From Rhodobacter sp. (GTDB lineage Bacteria; Pseudomonadota; Alphaproteobacteria; Rhodobacterales; Rhodobacteraceae): a stretch of DNA of 8,131 bases. A program made the position numbers and the translations under genes. A model generated the notes under the pieces. It made no database searches. It saw only the letters and a list, made by a program, of their open reading frames with translations, and was not told the origin of the DNA. The stretch spans positions 1-8,131 of the forward strand of contig DPZQ01000082.1 in the NCBI GenBank assembly GCA_003536295.1, given 5' to 3'. Below are positions 1 through 5,030 of the stretch, one piece after another (positions within the stretch are counted from its first letter, which is position 1; each line of letters starts with the position of its first letter).

Positions 1-1
1 C

Positions 2-694
2 GCCGCCCGACTGGCCCTACGCCCCACAGGTGTTCCCGTGGGCATAAATTTGGGTGCCAACAAAGATAGCGTCGACAAAGGTGCCGATTTTGCAGCTGTT
101 TTGGCTATTTGCGGGCCCTACGTTGATTTTGCGACGATCAATGTCTCATCCCCCAACACCGAAAAACTGCGCGACTTACAAGGGCGCGCAGCGTTAAATG
201 CAGTTATTGAACAGGTGATGGAAGCGCGTAGCGCACTTGAGCGATCAGTACCCATTTTTTTAAAAATAGCTCCAGATCTAAGTGCCAAAGATTTAGAAAG
301 TATCGCAGAAGTGGTCCTGACCCAAAAAATCGACGGCATCATTGCGACCAATACAACCCTTTCGCGTGAAGGCCTGGTTAGTGCCAATGCCCAACAAATG
401 GGAGGCCTGTCAGGAGCGCCCCTCTTTGAAAAATCAACCCGTGTCGTCGCACAGCTTTCGCTTTTGACCACAGGGCGCTTGCCTATTATTGGTGTTGGCG
501 GGATTGAAAATGCCGACCAAGCCTATGAAAAAATTTGCGCTGGTGCCTCGTTGGTACAAATCTATTCGGGCATGGTCTATCATGGGCTAAGCCTGGCCAG
601 TGATATTGCAAAGAAAATGGATAATTTGGTCAAAAAAGACGGATTTAGCAACCTAAGCCAAGCGATCGGGTCGCGCCGCCAAGCCTGGCTTTAG
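2..694 (+). CDS. pyrD: Quinone-dependent dihydroorotate dehydrogenase (class 2), 3' part
   Basis: Class 2 dihydroorotate dehydrogenase oxidises dihydroorotate to orotate in pyrimidine synthesis, using FMN and passing electrons to membrane quinone. The frame is open from base 2 to a TAG at 692-694, giving 230 visible residues. The family is usually about 335-355 residues, so roughly the first 110-125, including the N-terminal membrane-associating helices that mark class 2, lie outside the window. Visible motifs are GINLGANKDS (38-67), NVSSPNT (140-160), whose second serine matches the catalytic base of class 2 enzymes, then KIAPDLS, DGIIATNTT, GGLSGAPL, GRLPIIGVGGI and GASLVQIYSG, which form the FMN and phosphate-binding barrel end. 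The serine base, rather than cysteine, supports class 2. The GTG at 38 is an internal valine codon, not a start. The stop overlaps that of the convergent helicase gene. I see nothing broken in the visible part. Confidence 0.96.
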   Translation, partial: AARLALRPTGVPVGINLGANKDSVDKGADFAAVLAICGPYVDFATINVSSPNTEKLRDLQGRAALNAVIEQVMEARSALERSVPIFLKIAPDLSAKDLESIAEVVLTQKIDGIIATNTTLSREGLVSANAQQMGGLSGAPLFEKSTRVVAQLSLLTTGRLPIIGVGGIENADQAYEKICAGASLVQIYSGMVYHGLSLASDIAKKMDNLVKKDGFSNLSQAIGSRRQAWL

Positions 695-2250
695 TTATTT
701 TCGTCAGGCACGCTCAAGGCAAAGGGTGCGGGCGTTTGGCGCAGATCTTCAACCCCCAAAACACTACTCGGGCGCGCCAATCGGTTACGCACCACCCATA
801 ACAGCCGATGCTCTGCTCGTGTGATAGCCACATAGGCCAACCGTTTCCACAGCGGCAAGCCCGCCTCTGTGCGGCCCGCTTGAAAGGCTGCGTAAAGGTC
901 AGGTGCAAATACTTGAACGGTTTCCCATTGCGACCCTTGGGCCTTGTGGATCGTGACAGCAGCCCCATGCAAAAAGGACGCCCCCATGCGTGCGGCCGAA
1001 GGGATAAAGGGCTCTTCCTCGTTTGGTTTTTCGATTTTGATGATTGAAGCCGCCGAGACCTGTGGTTCTTCCGCGCCCACAACGTGTAGTTTAGCAAACC
1101 CGTCGCGATTACCTGGCCCAAGATAGATAACTTGCGCGCCTTTGATCAGGCCGCGCGCCTCTAGGTCGATACGTTTTTTTCGATGTTTTAGGGGTAGCTC
1201 GATTCCATCACAGATCAAAGGTTCACCTGCGATCATGCCAAATTCAGGCGCGCCATGGGCTGCGCGGAAAGCGGTGATCAGTCGGATACGGGTCGCGTTA
1301 CGCCAGACCAAAATGGGGCTGCGCGCCATCAGATCACTGTCGACCCGCTGTACCATTTGCACCCGATCATCGCGAGCGGCGGCCTGTTCCACCATCTGTT
1401 CAAACTCATAAAAGCCAATCGCCGGATTGGCTAAAGCATGGGCCAGATCTAAAATAGGATTACCCTCGGCCTGACGGTGGATGCGAGACAAGACCAAGCG
1501 CCGCTCAGGGCCTAAAGTATCAAAAATCATTTCCCCCGAAAGGCCAACAGGAGCCAACTGTGCAGGGTCGCCAAAAAGCACTAAAGTCGGAAAAATTTCA
1601 CGTAGATCATCAAATTGGCGCTGATCTAGCATCGAAGATTCGTCGACAAAGCCGATATCGAGTGGCTCTTCGCGCCGTTTCCATCCTTTGATAAAGTCGC
1701 TACCCCTCAGACCCGCCGCCGCCAAAGCACCGGGAACCGAGGGCACCGCATCATAGAAGGCCTTGGCACGGTCAAGCGCCACCTCGGTCAGCCCCTCAAC
1801 CTCGGGGCGGAGGGCTTGTCCAGCCAGCCATTCAGCGATGGCCTCATATTGCGGGTCATAAAGCGGGGTGTAAAGAATTCGGTGGATGGTAGTGGCCGGC
1901 ACGCCGCGCAGCCGCAACACGGATGCAGCTTTATTTGTGGGCGCCAAAACTGCTAATGAGCGGCGGTCTTTGCGTTTGCGCCCTTCAAAATCGCCAGTGA
2001 TGATATCAACACCAGCCGCACGCAAGTCTTTGTAAATAGAGGCTAAAAGCATCGTCTTTCCCGAACCTGCCTTGCCCACAACAGCCAAAACCTGCGCCTT
2101 TCCTTCAGCGACAGGAGTTAGGGTGGCATTTTCTAAATCGACCCCCATGGCGCGCAAAATATCAGCAACACGATCATAGGCCGATGCCTGATCTTCGGAA
2201 AAGGTCGGCGGCGCTTTCGCTACCATTTGCGTGGATTGGGGAAAACTCAT
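691..2250 (-). CDS. RecD/Dda-like superfamily 1B ATP-dependent DNA helicase
   Basis: This is a predicted cytoplasmic ATP-dependent 5'-3' DNA helicase of 519 residues. Helicase motifs appear in order: Walker A GKAGSGKT (59-66), motif Ia APTNKAA (103-109), Walker B DESS (203-206), motif III LFGDPAQLAPV (225-235), a motif IV-like RIHRQ (256-260), motif V VTIHKAQGSQW (432-442) and motif VI AYVAITRAEHR (472-482). The Q/AQGS form of motif V and the late UvrD_C_2-type motif VI place it with RecD, RecD2 and phage Dda rather than UvrD/Rep. It lacks the long N-terminal extension of RecD2 (about 720-740 residues overall) and is nearer to Dda in size. No RecB or RecC partner is nearby, so it should not be called recD. 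Family members act on single-stranded DNA ends and stalled forks, but the substrate of this one is unknown. An in-frame TAA lies only 7-9 bases before the ATG, so no longer start exists. Codon 9 is also ATG (2224-2226) but has no ribosome site. It has its own promoter and probably a leaderless mRNA. Confidence 0.93.
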   Translation of the reverse strand: MSFPQSTQMVAKAPPTFSEDQASAYDRVADILRAMGVDLENATLTPVAEGKAQVLAVVGKAGSGKTMLLASIYKDLRAAGVDIITGDFEGRKRKDRRSLAVLAPTNKAASVLRLRGVPATTIHRILYTPLYDPQYEAIAEWLAGQALRPEVEGLTEVALDRAKAFYDAVPSVPGALAAAGLRGSDFIKGWKRREEPLDIGFVDESSMLDQRQFDDLREIFPTLVLFGDPAQLAPVGLSGEMIFDTLGPERRLVLSRIHRQAEGNPILDLAHALANPAIGFYEFEQMVEQAAARDDRVQMVQRVDSDLMARSPILVWRNATRIRLITAFRAAHGAPEFGMIAGEPLICDGIELPLKHRKKRIDLEARGLIKGAQVIYLGPGNRDGFAKLHVVGAEEPQVSAASIIKIEKPNEEEPFIPSAARMGASFLHGAAVTIHKAQGSQWETVQVFAPDLYAAFQAGRTEAGLPLWKRLAYVAITRAEHRLLWVVRNRLARPSSVLGVEDLRQTPAPFALSVPDENN

Positions 2251-2255
2251 TCCCC

Positions 2256-2284
2256 ATTATAGGCAATAGAGCCGGGCGTGAAAA
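2256..2284 (-). promoter_or_regulatory. Promoter of the helicase gene, probably leaderless
   Basis: On the - strand a perfect -10 hexamer TATAAT (2256-2261) is preceded by exactly 17 bases and a 4/6 match to the -35 consensus, TTTTCA (2279-2284). This is a housekeeping sigma-70 type layout. The helicase ATG begins at 2250, five bases after the -10 box (GGGGA between). Transcription starting 6-7 bases downstream of the -10 box would begin on or beside the A of the ATG, giving an mRNA with no 5' leader. The GGGGA run touches the ATG with zero spacing, so it is unlikely to act as a normal Shine-Dalgarno site. The hexamers and spacing are seen directly; promoter activity is inferred. Confidence 0.6.
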
Positions 2285-2308
2285 GCGCACAAGAGGGCAT
2301 GTTGCGCT
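2279..2308 (-). terminator. Weak intrinsic terminator after lpdA
   Basis: Read on the - strand, downstream of the lpdA stop, AGCGCA (2303-2308) pairs with TGCGCT (2284-2289) around a 13-base loop, followed by a short T run (2281-2283). The six-pair stem and short U tract make it a weak terminator for the sucD-odhA-odhB-lpdA transcript. A second hairpin without a U tract lies closer to the lpdA stop, pairing 2330-2336 with 2348-2355 with one bulged base. The T run is also the left part of the helicase -35 box, so terminator and promoter share bases. On the + strand the same hairpin is followed by CTTTT, but no + strand gene feeds into it. Confidence 0.4.
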
Positions 2309-2372
2309 CTTTTCCGGCTTTCAGTGTCTGGCTTGGACCAAAAGCGGCCAAAGCCTGTTTCACCGTGCACTT

Positions 2373-3761
2373 TTAGGCGTGGATGGCCCCATCACCGCAG
2401 GCCAAGGCCGCCTCGCGTACAGCTTCTGAATAGGTTGGGTGCGCGTGGCAGGTCAAAGCCAAATCCTGTGCCGAGGCCCCAAATTCCATTGCCACGCAAA
2501 TTTCATGTATCAGGTCGCCCGCCATCGGGCCGATAATATGTGCACCCAAAATCCGGTCCGAGCTTTTGTCGGCCAAGATTTTCACGAAACCTTCGCCTTG
2601 GAAAACCGCTTTAGCGCGGCCGTTGCCCATGAAAGAAAAACGCCCCACCTTATAGGCACGCCCTTCAGCATTAAGCTGCTCTTCCGTTTTGCCGACCGAG
2701 GCGACCTCGGGTGTCGAATAGACAACACTGGGAATAGCGTCATAATTCACATGGCCCGCCTTGCCAGCCAAAATCTCGGCCAGGGCCATACCCTCTTCTT
2801 CGGCTTTATGGGCTAACATGGGGCCTGCTATCGCGTCGCCAATCGCATAAAGGCCCGCAACCGAGGTTTTGAAATGCACATCGGTTTGCACCTGGCCGCG
2901 CGGCAAAAGTGCCACACCAAGCGCCTCAAGCCCAAGGCCAGCCACATAGGGCTTGCGCCCCGTGGCCACCAAGACTGCATCAGCATCAAGCACAGTGACC
3001 TGACCGTCAGCGTTCAGCTTATAAATCACTTCGGCGCGTTTTTTCACCACTAAAACCGACTGCACGGCAGCACCCAGTACAAATTTAAGACCCTGTTTTG
3101 TCAATATTTTTTGGAATGTCTTTGCCAGATCTTTGTCCATTCCCGCGGTTATATGGTCCAAATACTCAACAACCACCACCTCGGAACCAAGGCGCGCATA
3201 GATCGAACCCATCTCAAGTCCTATCACGCCCGCGCCGATCACCACCAGCTTTTTAGGAATGCCCCCCAGCGCCAAAGCCCCGGTCGAGGTCATGATAATT
3301 TTCTCGTCAATCTCAACATTAGGCAGGCTTGTGGGTTCAGAGCCCGTTGCAATCACAATATGTTTGGCTTGATAAACCGTACCGCCCACTTTAACTTTGC
3401 CCGCCGCGGGCACCTCGGCCCAGCCTTTGATCCATGTGACCTTATTCTTTTTCAACAGAAACTCTATGCCTTTGGTGTTTTGGCCCACCACATCGTCCTT
3501 ATAGGACTGCATTTTGGCCCAATCAACTTTCGGCGCGGCACCCATCAAACCCATTTTTTCGAAATTCATCTGAGCATCATGCAAAGCGTGGGTCGCGTGC
3601 AACAGCGCCTTTGATGGGATGCAGCCCACATTCAAACAGGTGCCGCCCAAGTTGTCCCGCCCCTCAGCCAAGGCTACATTCAGGCCCAACTGTGCACAGC
3701 GAATGGCACAGACGTAGCCCCCAGGTCCACCACCGATGATGATCACGTCAAAATTTGCCAT
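2373..3761 (-). CDS. lpdA: Dihydrolipoyl dehydrogenase (E3 of 2-oxoglutarate dehydrogenase)
   Basis: LpdA is the cytoplasmic FAD-dependent E3 subunit that reoxidises the dihydrolipoyl arm of E2 and reduces NAD+. With the ATG at 3759-3761 the protein has 462 residues, normal for an E3 without its own lipoyl domain. Visible elements in order are the N-terminal FAD fold with IIIGGGPGG (10-15 for GGGPGG), the redox-active disulfide in GGTCLNVGCIPSK (C42 and C47), the NAD-binding fold with VIGAGVIGLEMGS (GAGVIG at 176-181), the second FAD contact LYAIGDAIAGPMLAHKAEEEG, and the C-terminal dimer domain ending in HAHPTYSEA with the catalytic His441-Glu446 pair. A GTG sits one codon upstream (3762-3764), but AAGGA is six bases from the ATG and only three from the GTG, so I chose the ATG. 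It is the last gene of the operon, 50 bases after odhB, so it is most likely the E3 dedicated to this complex; sharing with pyruvate dehydrogenase cannot be excluded. Confidence 0.96.
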   Translation of the reverse strand: MANFDVIIIGGGPGGYVCAIRCAQLGLNVALAEGRDNLGGTCLNVGCIPSKALLHATHALHDAQMNFEKMGLMGAAPKVDWAKMQSYKDDVVGQNTKGIEFLLKKNKVTWIKGWAEVPAAGKVKVGGTVYQAKHIVIATGSEPTSLPNVEIDEKIIMTSTGALALGGIPKKLVVIGAGVIGLEMGSIYARLGSEVVVVEYLDHITAGMDKDLAKTFQKILTKQGLKFVLGAAVQSVLVVKKRAEVIYKLNADGQVTVLDADAVLVATGRKPYVAGLGLEALGVALLPRGQVQTDVHFKTSVAGLYAIGDAIAGPMLAHKAEEEGMALAEILAGKAGHVNYDAIPSVVYSTPEVASVGKTEEQLNAEGRAYKVGRFSFMGNGRAKAVFQGEGFVKILADKSSDRILGAHIIGPMAGDLIHEICVAMEFGASAQDLALTCHAHPTYSEAVREAALACGDGAIHA

Positions 3762-3767
3762 CACTTT

Positions 3768-3772
3768 TCCTT
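3768..3772 (-). promoter_or_regulatory. Ribosome binding site of lpdA
   Basis: AAGGA on the - strand lies six bases before the ATG at 3761 and three bases before an in-frame GTG at 3764. The spacing decides the lpdA start in favour of the ATG. Confidence 0.7.
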
Positions 3773-3788
3773 ACCTAATTCGCTTTTC

Positions 3789-3806
3789 GGGCCGCTCAGA
3801 GCGCCC
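3789..3806 (-). other. Small hairpin in the odhB-lpdA gap
   Basis: Within the gap between the odhB stop and the lpdA start, the - strand reads GGG-CGC, a five-base loop TCTGA, then GCG-G-CCC. This makes a six-pair stem with one bulged G. No T run follows, so it is not an intrinsic terminator. It could be a processing or stability element between the two cistrons, or simply chance structure in a GC-rich spacer. Confidence 0.3.
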
Positions 3807-3811
3807 CTCCC

Positions 3812-5029
3812 TTACAGATCCATCAGCAAACGACGAGGATCCTCGAGCGCTTCTTTGACCCGCACAAGGAAGGTCACAGCCCCTTTGCCATCAACGACAC
3901 GGTGATCATAAGATAAGGCCAAATACATCATCGGGCGGATCACGATTTGTCCACCCAACACAACGGGTCGGTCTTGGATTTTATGCATCCCCAAAATGCC
4001 CGATTGCGGCGTGTTCAAAATAGGAGAAGACATCAAAGACCCGTAAACTCCACCGTTCGAAATGGTGAAAGAGCCGCCCGACATTTCCGCCATCGACAAT
4101 TTACCATCACGCGCACGCAGGCCCATTTCAGCAATTTTTTGTTCAATCGCAGCAAAACCCATTTGATCGGCGTCACGCACCACAGGCACGACTAAGCCCG
4201 AAGGCGTGCCAACAGCCACACCCATATGGACGTAGTTTTTATAGATCACGTCGGTGCCGTCAATTTCTGCGTTCACTTCAGGTACTTCGCGCAAAGCATG
4301 GCAGCATGCTTTAACGAAAAAGGACATAAAGCCCATCTTTACGCCATGTTTCTTTTCGAAAGCATCTTTATAAAGCTTGCGCAGCTCGATCACTGCGGAC
4401 ATGTCGACCTCATTATAGGTGGTCAACATGGCGGCGGTATTTTGGGCTTCTTTGAGGCGGCGCGCGATGGTTTGGCGCAGACGAGTCATTTTCACGCGTT
4501 CTTCACGTTGTTGATCTTCAAGCGGTGCCGTGGTGCGCGGGATTATTACTGCAGCGGACGCTCCTGCGGGTGCTGCAGTGATGCTAAGGGCTTGCGCCGC
4601 GGCGCGAGCCACATCTTCTTTCATAACACGACCATCGCGGCCAGTTCCTGTCAGGTCACTGCGACTTAGGCCTGTTTCGGCCATGGCTTTTTTAGCGGCG
4701 GGCGCATCTTCAATATCTTGAGTGGGCGCTTCAACCTTTGCAGAGACTGAGAGAGTGACCGCCGCTGGGGCGCTTTTAGTGGGGGCCGTGGCCCCTTCGG
4801 TGATCGTGGCCAGCAGGCCTGCAGCATTGACCGTTTCGCCTTCAGAGGCCAGAATCTCGGCCAAAATGCCAGTCACGGGGCTTGGCACATCAAGCGAGAC
4901 CTTATCGGTTTCCAATTCACAAAGAATCTCATCCACTGCGACGGTGTCACCTGGTTTTTTAAACCAAGTTGCAATCGTGGCTTCGGTAACGCTTTCACCT
5001 AAGGAAGGTACGCGGACTTCGATGGTCAT
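3812..5029 (-). CDS. odhB: Dihydrolipoyllysine-residue succinyltransferase (E2 of 2-oxoglutarate dehydrogenase)
   Basis: OdhB (SucB) is the E2 core of the 2-oxoglutarate dehydrogenase complex. It receives the succinyl group from E1 on a lipoyl arm and transfers it to CoA. The 405 residues match the usual length of single-lipoyl E2o proteins. A lipoyl domain spans about 1-77, with the lipoylated lysine K43 in ETDKVSLDVPSP. An Ala/Thr/Pro-rich linker follows (about 78-106), then a peripheral-subunit-binding domain (about 108-145) with the GTGRDGRVMKEDV signature, and a second Ala-rich linker (about 142-168). The acyltransferase domain fills the rest and carries the active site LSYDHRVVDG with His376 and Asp380. 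The sequence around the active site and its place between odhA and lpdA favour succinyltransferase over acetyltransferase. The start is one base after the odhA stop and has a good ribosome site inside odhA. Confidence 0.97.
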   Translation of the reverse strand: MTIEVRVPSLGESVTEATIATWFKKPGDTVAVDEILCELETDKVSLDVPSPVTGILAEILASEGETVNAAGLLATITEGATAPTKSAPAAVTLSVSAKVEAPTQDIEDAPAAKKAMAETGLSRSDLTGTGRDGRVMKEDVARAAAQALSITAAPAGASAAVIIPRTTAPLEDQQREERVKMTRLRQTIARRLKEAQNTAAMLTTYNEVDMSAVIELRKLYKDAFEKKHGVKMGFMSFFVKACCHALREVPEVNAEIDGTDVIYKNYVHMGVAVGTPSGLVVPVVRDADQMGFAAIEQKIAEMGLRARDGKLSMAEMSGGSFTISNGGVYGSLMSSPILNTPQSGILGMHKIQDRPVVLGGQIVIRPMMYLALSYDHRVVDGKGAVTFLVRVKEALEDPRRLLMDL

Positions 5030-5030
5030 T

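Noticed and set aside
112..145. E3-binding domain of OdhB has AAKKAM where many E2 proteins have a SPAxRK-type pattern (residues 111-116)
   Set aside because: A lysine here is, as far as I recall, common in alphaproteobacterial E2o proteins, so it is not a meaningful loss. Coordinates given are OdhB residue numbers.
255..266. T7A5 run inside pyrD that could allow slippage
   Set aside because: The frame is continuous through it and encodes the conserved PIFLKIAPDL segment. Nothing suggests programmed frameshifting.
118..471. 117-codon open frame on the - strand antisense to pyrD
   Set aside because: It is opposite the most conserved DHODH motifs and shows no domain of its own.
2184..2429. 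81-codon + strand frame bridging the helicase-lpdA gap
   Set aside because: It overlaps both coding genes and runs through the promoter and terminator of the - strand. The translation looks random.
3111..3614. 167-codon open frame on the + strand antisense to lpdA
   Set aside because: It lies wholly inside lpdA, whose protein has all E3 motifs. The antisense translation shows no recognisable domain and a composition typical of a reverse-frame shadow.
4226..4669. 147-codon open frame on the + strand antisense to odhB
   Set aside because: It mirrors conserved odhB coding sequence, has no recognisable domain and no supporting ribosome site or operon context.
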